This document shows, piece by piece, positions 31,723-41,342 of a stretch of 64,000 nucleotides of DNA (position 1 is its first letter; each line of letters starts with the position of its first letter). Source of the stretch: Stappia sp. (GTDB taxonomy: Bacteria; Pseudomonadota; Alphaproteobacteria; Rhizobiales; Stappiaceae). The notes beneath the pieces were generated by a model. The model saw only the letters and a program-made list of their open reading frames with translations, made no database searches and was not told the origin of the DNA. Made by a program: the position numbers and the translations under genes. Where the stretch lies: positions 146,284 to 210,283 of the forward strand of contig PBLF01000002.1 of the NCBI GenBank assembly GCA_002722295.1, in the 5' to 3' direction.

Positions 31723-32426
31723 GTGTCCGTTTTGTCGGCGGACCGGTCCGCGCGCGCGCCGATGCCCGTCAGGATGATCTCCGTCACGGTCCGCTTTGCG
31801 CTGGCGAACTGCTCCTCGTCAAGGGGATGCCCACCGTTGAGCGTCGCGATCTGGTGATTGAAGTCCGCATAGTGCTGGGTCGTCGCCCAGATCATGTAGA
31901 GCAGGTGATGCGGATCCACGGGCGCGATCCGTCCGTCCGCGATCCAGCGCCGGATGACCGCAACGCGCGATGCCGTCCAGTCGCGCAGCGTGGTTTCCAG
32001 ATAGTCCTGGATCACCGGCGCGCGATGAAGGATCTCGTTGGCCCAGACCTTGGAGCCGGTGGGATGCTCGCGCGAAATGTCCATCTTCTTGGAGATGTAG
32101 GAGGTCAGCGCGTCAACCGGATCGTCGTTCTCGTCGAAGGAGTTGGCCGCGTCGAGCCAGATGTTGAAGATGTGTTCGACCACGCGTCGGTAGAGGGCTT
32201 CCTTGGTCGGGAAATAATAGTGAAGGTTGGCCTTCGGGATGCCGGCACGCTCGGCGATCATGCCCGTCGTCGCGCCGCGAAAGCCGCTCTCCGCGAAGAC
32301 CTCCTCGGCGGCCTTCAGGATCAGCCGTTCGTTCTCGGCGCGGATGGCGCCCCTGTTTCCGGGGCGTTCGGATCCCTGCCCCCGCGCCGGTTCGCCTGTT
32401 TCATCCGTGCCCCGCGCCTCGCTCAT
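31719..32426 (-). CDS. Second RutR-type TetR-family regulator (paralogue)
   Basis: This 235-aa protein has the same architecture as the downstream rutR: a helix-turn-helix with MIAERAGIPKANLHYYFPTK, then the YcdC-type ligand domain with HLLYMIWATTQHYADF. The recognition helix differs more from E. coli RutR (PKANLHYYF against SKTNLLYYF), and the N-terminus is about 25 residues longer and disordered. I chose the MSEARGTDE start; an earlier codon adds 23 arginine-rich residues. It is the first gene of the two-gene regulator transcript. Confidence 0.86.
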   Translation of the reverse strand: MSEARGTDETGEPARGQGSERPGNRGAIRAENERLILKAAEEVFAESGFRGATTGMIAERAGIPKANLHYYFPTKEALYRRVVEHIFNIWLDAANSFDENDDPVDALTSYISKKMDISREHPTGSKVWANEILHRAPVIQDYLETTLRDWTASRVAVIRRWIADGRIAPVDPHHLLYMIWATTQHYADFNHQIATLNGGHPLDEEQFASAKRTVTEIILTGIGARADRSADKTDT

Positions 32427-32923
32427 GCCCGGCAGCCACCCTTCGTTTCGCCCGCTTTCCCTCCGCCGCCCGATGAAGCGGCAGGCACGCCGCAAAATTG
32501 GTCTTGACCGGTTGTGCGGGGCTTCCTACGCTCGCCTTGACCATTTGGTCAGGTTTTGCGACCTGACGCAACGCTCAAGACGATGCGGACCACCGGCACA
32601 CGGGTCCGGCGGCGACAGGCCGCCGCCCGGAAAAACGATCGGGGCCGCGACTTCCAGACTGAGGTCGTCGTGTGAAAGCGGCGGCCGGCCGGACACGGGA
32701 CAAGGTCCCGAACACCGGCAAAAGGGAACATCGGGCCGGCCCCGCCGGACAGGAACCGCGTGCATGTGGCACCAGCGGACATGCCTCCCGACAGGGGAAG
32801 CGTGATCCCTGACGTGCGCGGATCCTGTTCTCGTGGCGGGGTATCGACGCGTGTACGCGCCGGCCCGGAACTGTCAGGCAGAACGGCCGTCCGTCATCTC
32901 CGGTGCGGCCGCAGGGAGGTTCC
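32427..32923. other. Divergent regulator/pyrimidine-operon intergenic region
   Basis: This 497-base gap holds a RutR-like operator and a second half-site, TTGACCGGTTG, about 30 bases to its left. TTGACC at 32504-32509 with TACGCT 16 bases on could be a promoter toward the aminotransferase, with the operator just downstream of it. The remaining 350 bases, GC-rich with short dyads, would then be a long untranslated leader in which I see no known riboswitch and no coding frame. Confidence 0.55.
32537..32552. promoter_or_regulatory. RutR-like operator between the twin regulators and the pyd operon
   Basis: TTGACCATTTGGTCAG matches the RutR consensus TTGACCAnnTGGTCAA at all but the last base. It lies 111 bases from the first regulator gene and 370 from the aminotransferase gene, so it could control both directions, including autoregulation. 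Confidence 0.85.
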
Positions 32924-34246
32924 ATGTCGCAGCCGGCTCTCACCAACAATCTCGAAGCGTTCTGGATGCCGTTCACCGCGAACCGGCAGTTCAAGAAGGC
33001 CCCGCGCATGTTCGTCGGTGCGGAAGGCATGTACTACAAGACCGCCGAGGGTCGGGATGTGCTCGACGGCACCGCCGGCCTGTGGTGCTGCAATGCCGGC
33101 CACGCGAGGCCGCGCATCACCGAGGCGGTGCAGCGCCAGATCGCCGAACTCGACTATGCGCCGGCCTTCCAGATGGGCCATCCGGCGGCCTTCGAGCTTG
33201 CTGCCCGCCTCGTGGCGATGATGCCGAAGCCCCTCGACCATGTCTTCTTCACCAATTCCGGCTCGGAGTCCGTCGAAACGGCTCTGAAGATGGCGCTTGC
33301 CTACCACAGGGCGCGCGGCGACGGCGCCCGCACGCGGCTGATCGGGCGCGAGCGCGGCTATCATGGCGTCAACTTCGGCGGTATTTCGGTGGGTGGCATC
33401 GTCGCCAACCGGAAGATGTTCGGCACGCTGCTCGGCGGGGTCGATCACATTCGCCACACCCACGATCTGGAGCGCAACGCCTTCTCGCGCGGCCAGCCCG
33501 AAACGGGGGCGGAGTATGCGGAGGAACTGATCCGCCTTGTGCAGTTGCACGACGCGTCGACCATCGCCGCCGTGATCGTGGAGCCGGTGGCCGGTTCAAC
33601 GGGCGTTCTCATCCCGCCGAAGGGGTATCTGGAACGGCTGCGCCAGATCTGCGACCAGAACGGCATCCTGCTGATCTTCGACGAGGTCATCACCGGCTTC
33701 GGGCGGCTGGGCTCGCCCTTTGCGGTCGACCATTTCGGCGTCGTGCCCGATCTCGTGACCACCGCCAAGGGCATCACCAACGGCGTGATCCCGATGGGCG
33801 CCGTCTTCGCTGCCTCGCATGTGCACGATGCCTTCATGAACGGGCCGGAGCACCTGATCGAGTTCTTCCACGGCTACACCTATTCCGGTCATCCGGTGGC
33901 CTGCGCGGCCGCGGTCGGCACGCTCGACACCTACGAGGAAGAGGGGCTTCTAACCCGCGCGGCGGAACTCGGGCCCTATTGGGAAGACGCGCTTCACTCG
34001 CTGAAGGACCCCCGCCACGTCATCGACATTCGCAACATCGGCCTGATCGGGGCCATTGAGCTTGAACCGATCGCCGGCGAACCGACGAAACGTGCCTTCT
34101 CCGCCTTCCTCGCCGCCTACGAGGCCGGCTGTCTCATCCGCACCACGGGCGACATCATCGCACTGTCGCCGCCTCTCATCATCGAGAAGAGCGAGATCGA
34201 CCGCCTGGTCGGAACGATCCGCGACGTGCTGACCAATCTGGACTGA
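32924..34246 (+). CDS. Omega-aminotransferase (beta-alanine--pyruvate type)
   Basis: This 440-aa class III aminotransferase is predicted to convert beta-alanine (or 3-aminoisobutyrate from thymine) and pyruvate to malonate semialdehyde (or methylmalonate semialdehyde) and alanine. The PLP lysine is Lys282 in TTAKGITNG, Asp253 is in [11 protein letters not shown], and [12 protein letters not shown] binds the cofactor phosphate. The start follows GGGAGG. mmsA starts six bases after it, and the neighbouring pyrimidine genes support beta-alanine as substrate. Confidence 0.93.
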   Translation: MSQPALTNNLEAFWMPFTANRQFKKAPRMFVGAEGMYYKTAEGRDVLDGTAGLWCCNAGHARPRITEAVQRQIAELDYAPAFQMGHPAAFELAARLVAMMPKPLDHVFFTNSGSESVETALKMALAYHRARGDGARTRLIGRERGYHGVNFGGISVGGIVANRKMFGTLLGGVDHIRHTHDLERNAFSRGQPETGAEYAEELIRLVQLHDASTIAAVIVEPVAGSTGVLIPPKGYLERLRQICDQNGILLIFDEVITGFGRLGSPFAVDHFGVVPDLVTTAKGITNGVIPMGAVFAASHVHDAFMNGPEHLIEFFHGYTYSGHPVACAAAVGTLDTYEEEGLLTRAAELGPYWEDALHSLKDPRHVIDIRNIGLIGAIELEPIAGEPTKRAFSAFLAAYEAGCLIRTTGDIIALSPPLIIEKSEIDRLVGTIRDVLTNLD

Positions 34247-34251
34247 GGGTC

Positions 34252-35748
<1,497 letters not shown>

Positions 35749-35752
35749 GAGC

Positions 35753-36055
35753 ATGAGTGGAGACGGACAGGGCCGCCCGCAGGCGCAGGCCACCACGCTG
35801 ATCGACGACGAGAAGGTTCGCGTCACCCGCTTCGACTTCGCGCCGGGCGCGGAAACAGGCTGGCATCGTCATGCCATGGACTACGTCATCACGACGCTGA
35901 GCGAGTGCAACATGCTGCTCGAGGAGCCCGGCGGGGCGACCCGGTCGGTCACCATGCCTTCCGGTACGGTCTACCGCCGTGACGAGGGCGTCGAGCACAA
36001 TGTCGTCAACGAGGGCACGGCGACGATGTCCTTCATCGAAACCGAACTGAAATAG
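35753..36055 (+). CDS. Small cupin-domain protein in the pyrimidine operon
   Basis: This 100-aa single-domain cupin has a metal-binding motif GWHRHAMDYV and the second-motif histidine in VEHNVVNEG. It starts four bases after mmsA and ends 11 bases before hydC, so it is translated as part of the operon. Function is unknown. A role in handling reactive semialdehydes or as a ligand sensor is conceivable, but nothing in the sequence shows it. Confidence 0.8.
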   Translation: MSGDGQGRPQAQATTLIDDEKVRVTRFDFAPGAETGWHRHAMDYVITTLSECNMLLEEPGGATRSVTMPSGTVYRRDEGVEHNVVNEGTATMSFIETELK

Positions 36056-36066
36056 GAGCGCGCATC

Positions 36067-37326
36067 ATGGCAGCAGCACCGGGCCAGAACCTCCGCATCG
36101 ATCCCGAGCGTCTCTGGGATTCCCTGATGGAGATGGCGAAGATCGGTCCCGGCGTCGCCGGCGGAAACAATCGCCAGACGCTGACCGACGCGGATGCGGA
36201 GGGGCGAAAGCTGTTTCAGGCGTGGTGCGGGGATGCCGGCCTCACCATGGGCGTGGACAAGCTTGGCAACATGTTCATGACGCGTGCCGGGACCGATCCC
36301 GATGCCACGCCCGTCTACATGGGGTCCCACCTCGACACCCAGCCGACGGGCGGCAAGTACGACGGGGTTCTCGGGGTTCTTGGCGGCCTCGAGGTCATGC
36401 GCGCGCTCAATGATCTCGACATCAGGACCCGCCGTCCCATCGTGCTGACCAACTGGACCAACGAGGAAGGCACGCGTTTCGCGCCCGCCATGCTCGCTTC
36501 GGGCGTCTTCGCCGGCGTGCATGACCTCGACTGGGCCTACGGTCGTACCGACGCGGAGGGAAAGACGGTCGGCGAGGAACTGGAGCGCATCGGCTGGGTC
36601 GGCGACGAGGAGGTCGGAGCGCGCAAGGATGCGATCCACGCCATGTTCGAGCTTCACATCGAACAGGGACCGATCCTCGAGGCCGAGGGCAAGGACATCG
36701 GCGTCGTCACCCATGGCCAGGGACTGTGGTGGCTCGAGGTCACCGTCACCGGCAAGGACAGCCACACCGGATCGACGCCCATGCCCATGCGCCGAAACGC
36801 CGGCCTCGGCATGGCGCGCATGACGGAATTGGTGCACGAGATCGCCATGAAGCACCAGCCGCGTGCCGTCGGGGCCATCGGTCATTGCGACGTTCATCCC
36901 AATTCGCGCAACGTCATTCCGGGCAAGGTGGTCTTCACCATCGATTTCCGCTCGCCTGATCAGGAGACGCTCGACGCCATGAAGGCGGAATTCGAGGAGC
37001 GTGCGCCGAAGATCGCCAAGGACCTGGGGCTTTCGGTCGCGATCGAGGTGGCCGGGCATTTCGACCCGGTGACGTTCGACGAGGGCTGCGTCAAGGCGGT
37101 GCGAAACGCGGCCGAAAAGCTCGGCTACAGCCACATGGACATCGTCTCGGGAGCGGGCCACGACGCGTGCTGGGTCAACAAGGTCGCGCCGACGGCAATG
37201 ATCATGTGCCCCTGCGTCGACGGCCTGTCCCACAACGAGGCGGAGGAGATCACGAAGGACTGGGCCAGGGCCGGTGCGGATGTGCTCCTTCACGCGGTGC
37301 TCGAGGCGGCTGAGGTGGCGGAATAA
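36067..37326 (+). CDS. hydC: N-carbamoyl-beta-alanine amidohydrolase (M20-family zinc hydrolase)
   Basis: This 419-aa hydrolase releases ammonia and carbon dioxide from N-carbamoyl-beta-alanine to give beta-alanine. The di-zinc site of the M20/allantoate-amidohydrolase family is visible in GSHLDTQPTGGKYDG and NEEGTRFAP, with the HIEQGPILE and SGAGHDA segments. Allantoate amidohydrolase or L-carbamoylase would look similar; the hydA, mmsA and aminotransferase neighbours favour beta-ureidopropionase. Confidence 0.9.
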   Translation: MAAAPGQNLRIDPERLWDSLMEMAKIGPGVAGGNNRQTLTDADAEGRKLFQAWCGDAGLTMGVDKLGNMFMTRAGTDPDATPVYMGSHLDTQPTGGKYDGVLGVLGGLEVMRALNDLDIRTRRPIVLTNWTNEEGTRFAPAMLASGVFAGVHDLDWAYGRTDAEGKTVGEELERIGWVGDEEVGARKDAIHAMFELHIEQGPILEAEGKDIGVVTHGQGLWWLEVTVTGKDSHTGSTPMPMRRNAGLGMARMTELVHEIAMKHQPRAVGAIGHCDVHPNSRNVIPGKVVFTIDFRSPDQETLDAMKAEFEERAPKIAKDLGLSVAIEVAGHFDPVTFDEGCVKAVRNAAEKLGYSHMDIVSGAGHDACWVNKVAPTAMIMCPCVDGLSHNEAEEITKDWARAGADVLLHAVLEAAEVAE

Positions 37327-37446
37327 GTCGAGGCGCCCGGGGGCGAGAACGTCCGGGCACGATGACGTGCCGCTGGAGACCGGGACGCAGGGACGAGATC
37401 ACGATGGCCTGACGGCCTGAAAGCAAAACGAGAGAGGGGAACGGCA

Positions 37447-38904
37447 ATGGCAACGAAGGTGATCAAGGGCGGAACGGTCGTCACGGCCGATCTCACCTAC
37501 AGGGCCGACGTGAAGATCGACGGTGGCATCATCGTCGAGATCGGCCCCGATCTCTCGGGAGACGAGGTGCTGGACGCGAGCGGCTGCTATGTCATGCCCG
37601 GAGGCATCGACCCGCATGTGCATCTCGAGATGCCTTTCATGGGCACTTATTCCTCCGATGATTTCGAGAGCGGCACTCGCGCCGCCCTTGCCGGCGGCAC
37701 GACGATGGTGGTCGATTTCTGTCTCCCCTCGCCGGGGCAGTCGCTGCTCGAGGCCCTAACGCGCTGGGACAACAAGTCCACCCGTGCCCATTGCGACTAT
37801 TCCTTCCACATGGCGGTCACCTGGTGGGACGAGCAGGTCTTCAACGAGATGGAGACCGTCGTGCGCGAGAAGGGTATCAACACCTTCAAGCATTTCATGG
37901 CCTACAAGGGCGCGCTGATGGTGGAGGACGACGAGATGTTCGCCTCTTTCCAGCGCTGCGCGGAACTTGGCGCGATGCCTCTCGTCCACGCCGAGAACGG
38001 CGATGTGGTCGCCGACCTCTCCGCCCGCCTGCTCGCGGAAGGGAACAATGGCCCCGAGGCCCATGCCTATTCCCGTCCACCGCAGGTGGAGGGCGAGGCC
38101 ACAAACCGCGCCATCATGATCGCGGACATGGCCGGCGTGCCGCTCTATGTGGTGCACACATCGTGCGAGGAGAGCCACGAGGCGATCCGCCGGGCACGAC
38201 AACAGGGCAAGCGCGTCTACGGCGAGCCGCTGATCCAGCATCTGACGCTGGATGACAGCGAGTACCGTCATCCGGACTGGGATCACGCCGCGCGGCGGGT
38301 GATGTCGCCTCCGTTCCGCGACAAGAAGCATCAGGACAGCCTCTGGGCCGGGCTCCAGTCGGGATCGCTGCAGGTGGTCGCGACCGACCATTGCGCCTTC
38401 TCCACCGAGCAGAAGCGCACGGGTATCGGTGATTTCACCAAGATCCCCAATGGCACCGGCGGGCTTGAGGACCGAATGCCGATGCTCTGGACGCACGGGG
38501 TCGCGACCGGCCGGCTCACCATGAATGAATTCGTGGCCGTCACCTCGACCAACATCGCCAAGATCCTGAATGTCTACCCGAGAAAGGGCGCGGTTCTGGT
38601 CGGTGCGGACGCGGACCTCGTCGTCTGGGATCCGAACAGGCGGAAGACCATTTCGGCGGCGACCCAGCAGTCGTCCATCGACTACAACGTCTTCGAGGGC
38701 AAGGAGGTGACCGGCCTGCCGCGCTTCACCCTGACGCGCGGGCGTGTCGCCGTCGACGACGGCACCCTCAAGCCCGAGGAAGGTCATGGCCGCTTTGTCG
38801 CCCGTGAGCCGTTCCAGGCGGTCAACAAGGCGCTGTCGACCTGGAAGGAACTGACCGCGCCACGCAAGGTGGAGCGCAAGGGCATTCCGCAAAGCGGCGT
38901 GTGA
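37447..38904 (+). CDS. hydA: Dihydropyrimidinase
   Basis: HydA (485 aa) hydrolyses dihydrouracil and dihydrothymine to carbamoyl-beta-amino acids. The binuclear metal site is recognisable from DPHVHLEMP (His57 and His59), the FMAYKG segment near residue 150 that supplies or adjoins the carboxylated lysine, LVHAENGD and ATDHCAF. It lies 120 bases after hydC, with AGAGAGGGG before the ATG, and is followed by a terminator. Confidence 0.95.
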   Translation: MATKVIKGGTVVTADLTYRADVKIDGGIIVEIGPDLSGDEVLDASGCYVMPGGIDPHVHLEMPFMGTYSSDDFESGTRAALAGGTTMVVDFCLPSPGQSLLEALTRWDNKSTRAHCDYSFHMAVTWWDEQVFNEMETVVREKGINTFKHFMAYKGALMVEDDEMFASFQRCAELGAMPLVHAENGDVVADLSARLLAEGNNGPEAHAYSRPPQVEGEATNRAIMIADMAGVPLYVVHTSCEESHEAIRRARQQGKRVYGEPLIQHLTLDDSEYRHPDWDHAARRVMSPPFRDKKHQDSLWAGLQSGSLQVVATDHCAFSTEQKRTGIGDFTKIPNGTGGLEDRMPMLWTHGVATGRLTMNEFVAVTSTNIAKILNVYPRKGAVLVGADADLVVWDPNRRKTISAATQQSSIDYNVFEGKEVTGLPRFTLTRGRVAVDDGTLKPEEGHGRFVAREPFQAVNKALSTWKELTAPRKVERKGIPQSGV

Positions 38905-38910
38905 AGAGAC

Positions 38911-38945
38911 GAGGCGGGCTCATTTGGCCCGCCTCTTGCTTTGTC
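38911..38945 (+). terminator. Terminator after hydA
   Basis: A perfect nine-base stem (GAGGCGGGC / GCCCGCCTC) with a seven-base loop is followed by TTGCTTT. It separates the catabolic operon from the ABC transporter genes. Confidence 0.8.
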
Positions 38946-39010
38946 GAGAGGGCGTCATGTGCGCGGCATGAGCCGCCTTGACCGGGACGCGAGAGGGAGA
39001 CGGGGTAAGG

Positions 39011-39817
39011 ATGCAAGCACGGCCAGCGGAAGAGGCGATCGCGCCCGTCATCGACATCGACAACCTGTCGCTGACCTTCGAGACCAATGACGGTCCGGTC
39101 CATGCCCTTTCCGACATCGACCTGGAGATCGCGCCGGGCGATTTCGTCTCCTTCATCGGGCCGTCGGGCTGCGGCAAGACCACGCTCCTGCGGGTGATCG
39201 CCGACCTTGAGGCCCCGACCGGTGGATCAATCACGGTCAATGGCATGAGCCCGCACGAGGCGCGCCTTGCCCGTGCCTATGGCTACGTCTTCCAGGCGGC
39301 CGCGCTCTACCCCTGGCGCACGATCGCCGACAACATCGCCCTGCCGCTGGAGATCATGGGTTTTTCCAGGGCCGAGCGGGAGGAGCGCACCCGCCGCAAC
39401 ATGGAGCTGGTCAATCTCGCCGGCTTCGAGAAGAAATACCCGTGGCAGCTCTCGGGCGGCATGCAACAGCGCGCCTCCATCGCGCGCGCGCTATCCTTCG
39501 ATCCCGACCTTCTGCTGATGGACGAGCCCTTTGGTGCGCTCGACGAGATCGTGCGCGATCACCTCAACGAGCAGCTGCTGAAACTCTGGGCAAAGACGAA
39601 CAAGACCGTGGTCTTCGTCACCCACTCGATCCCGGAGGCGGTGTTCCTGTCGACCAAGATCGTCGTGCTCTGCCCGCGCCCGGGCCGTGTCCATGACGTG
39701 ATCCACTCGACCCTGCCGCGCGAGCGTACGCTCGACATCCGCGAGACGCCGGAATTCCTCGAGATCGCCCATCGCGTTCGCGAGGGCCTGCGCGCGGGGC
39801 ACAGCTATGACGATTGA
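39011..39817 (+). CDS. ABC transporter ATPase of the predicted pyrimidine importer
   Basis: This 268-aa ATPase belongs to the nitrate/sulfonate/thiamine-precursor (SsuB/ThiZ) group. Walker A GPSGCGKT, Q-loop YVFQAAALYPWRT, signature QLSGGMQQR, Walker B LLLMDEPFGALD and the switch His in VTHSIPEA are all intact. The ATG chosen follows GGTAAGG; a TTG 33 bases upstream is less likely. Its partner permeases lie beyond an unrelated gene that interrupts the operon. Confidence 0.92.
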   Translation: MQARPAEEAIAPVIDIDNLSLTFETNDGPVHALSDIDLEIAPGDFVSFIGPSGCGKTTLLRVIADLEAPTGGSITVNGMSPHEARLARAYGYVFQAAALYPWRTIADNIALPLEIMGFSRAEREERTRRNMELVNLAGFEKKYPWQLSGGMQQRASIARALSFDPDLLLMDEPFGALDEIVRDHLNEQLLKLWAKTNKTVVFVTHSIPEAVFLSTKIVVLCPRPGRVHDVIHSTLPRERTLDIRETPEFLEIAHRVREGLRAGHSYDD

Positions 39818-39858
39818 TCAGAACACTTTCCCAGGCGCTCGACAGCTGGAAAAACGTG

Positions 39859-40425
39859 ATGCAGTTTGAGGTCCCGACGTCGTCCAGAGTGAGCGTTGAC
39901 CGGGTTCCCGAGGGGACGAACATCACTGTTCGGGCCAAACGGCGCACTTTTCTCATGGCCTTTCTTCTGTTCTGGCTTTGCGGCTGGACCATTGGCGGTT
40001 TTGCCGCCGCAGGAGCGCTTGTCTCCGGAGGAGCGGATGGTAAGGCCTCTCTATTTCTCCTTGTCTGGCTGGGAGCCTGGGCGCTTGGCTGGCTCTATGC
40101 CGCTGCGACCCTGTTTTGGATGTTTGCCGGTCGGGAAACGCTTGTCGTCAGCCGCGCAGGCATAACCAAGACCGTTTCCATTCCGATCCTGTCGCGATCA
40201 TGGCACTACAATCCCGCGCATGTAGCCCATGTTCGCAGGCATCAGACTGAGCAGCAGGTATTCAGCCCAAGGGCCTTCGAAAACCCCCTTGGCGCGAATG
40301 GAGGCGTCGCATTCGACTACGGCCACAAGACCGTGACCTTCGGCACGTCGATTGACGATGCAGAGGCAAGGCTGATCATCGAGGCGCTCAACAGTGGCCT
40401 CGGGCGCAGGGAGGCGGCGGCATGA
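39859..40425 (+). CDS. Unrecognised two-helix membrane protein within the ABC operon
   Basis: I do not recognise the family. The 188-aa product has a short soluble N-terminus (SVDRVPEGTNITVRAKRR), two hydrophobic helices (about 35-60 and 70-95) and a C-terminal half with beta strands resembling bacterial PH-type domains (ETLVVSRAGITKTVSIPI). Many third positions end in T or A, unlike the strongly G/C-ending codons of its neighbours. An ATG or the GTG before it is the likely start, 41 bases after the ATPase stop. Its stop overlaps the permease ATG as ATGA, so it is coupled to the transporter. Confidence 0.75.
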   Translation: MQFEVPTSSRVSVDRVPEGTNITVRAKRRTFLMAFLLFWLCGWTIGGFAAAGALVSGGADGKASLFLLVWLGAWALGWLYAAATLFWMFAGRETLVVSRAGITKTVSIPILSRSWHYNPAHVAHVRRHQTEQQVFSPRAFENPLGANGGVAFDYGHKTVTFGTSIDDAEARLIIEALNSGLGRREAAA

Positions 40426-41342
40426 GCGATACAGCCCTCACGGCTCCGGTTCGTTCGCCCTTTGCCGGCCTCGTGCGCGGCACGACCGGTCCGGTGATCG
40501 TTGTCGTCGCGACGATCATTGCGGTCTGGTATCTCGCGGCGGTGCTGCTCAACACGCCGTTCCAGCGTGACATGTACAAGCGCGGCGGCCAGGAGAACGT
40601 CTCCCTGGCGCAACTCGTTGCCGACACGCTGGCGCAGGAGCGGCCCGTGATGCCGGCGCCGCATCAGGTGGCCGTGGAGATCTGGAACACCACGGTCGAA
40701 AAGAAGATCACGTCCAAGCGCAGCCTCGTCTATCACGCGCAGGTGACGCTCTCCTCGACCCTGCTCGGCTTCGTTTTCGGTACACTGCTCGGCATTCTCC
40801 TTGCCGTCGGCGTGATCCACAGCCGGGTGCTCGACAAGTCGCTGATGCCCTGGGTGATCGCCTCGCAGACGATCCCCATCCTCGCCATCGCTCCGATGAT
40901 CATCGTGGTGCTCAACGCGATCGGCATCTCGGGCCTGCTGCCCAAGGCGCTGATCTCCACCTACCTCTCCTTCTTCCCGGTCACTGTCGGCATGGTGAAG
41001 GGACTGCGCTCGCCCGAGAGGATCGAGCTGGACCTGATGAAGACCTATTCAGCCTCGGCCGTGGAGACACTCTGGAAGCTCCGCCTGCCCTCGGCCATGC
41101 CCTATCTCTTCGCCTCGATGAAGGTCGGCGTGGCCGCGAGCCTCGTGGGTGCAATCGTCGGCGAACTGCCGACGGGCGCGGTCGAGGGGCTCGGCGCGCG
41201 CCTGCTGACAGGCAGCTACTACGGCCAGACCGTGCAGATCTGGTCGGCGCTGATCGTCGCCGCGACACTGGCCGCCCTGCTCGTCGCCGTGATCGGGTGG
41301 GCCGAGAAGCTTGTCCTGAAACGCATGGGGATGGCACGATGA
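40422..41342 (+). CDS. ABC permease 1 of the predicted pyrimidine importer
   Basis: This 306-aa permease of the SsuC/ThiX group has about six or seven helices. The cytoplasmic coupling motif (EAA-type) runs EAA-like from KTYSASAVETLWKLRLPSAMPYLF, and IGISGLLPKALISTYLSFFPV precedes it. The start overlaps the preceding membrane-protein gene, and the end overlaps permease 2 by ATGA. Confidence 0.9.
   Translation: MSDTALTAPVRSPFAGLVRGTTGPVIVVVATIIAVWYLAAVLLNTPFQRDMYKRGGQENVSLAQLVADTLAQERPVMPAPHQVAVEIWNTTVEKKITSKRSLVYHAQVTLSSTLLGFVFGTLLGILLAVGVIHSRVLDKSLMPWVIASQTIPILAIAPMIIVVLNAIGISGLLPKALISTYLSFFPVTVGMVKGLRSPERIELDLMKTYSASAVETLWKLRLPSAMPYLFASMKVGVAASLVGAIVGELPTGAVEGLGARLLTGSYYGQTVQIWSALIVAATLAALLVAVIGWAEKLVLKRMGMAR

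Noticed and set aside
38946..39010. Possible TPP riboswitch before the ThiY-like importer operon
   Set aside because: No CTGAGA or thi-box-like sequence is present in the gap; the context is pyrimidine breakdown.
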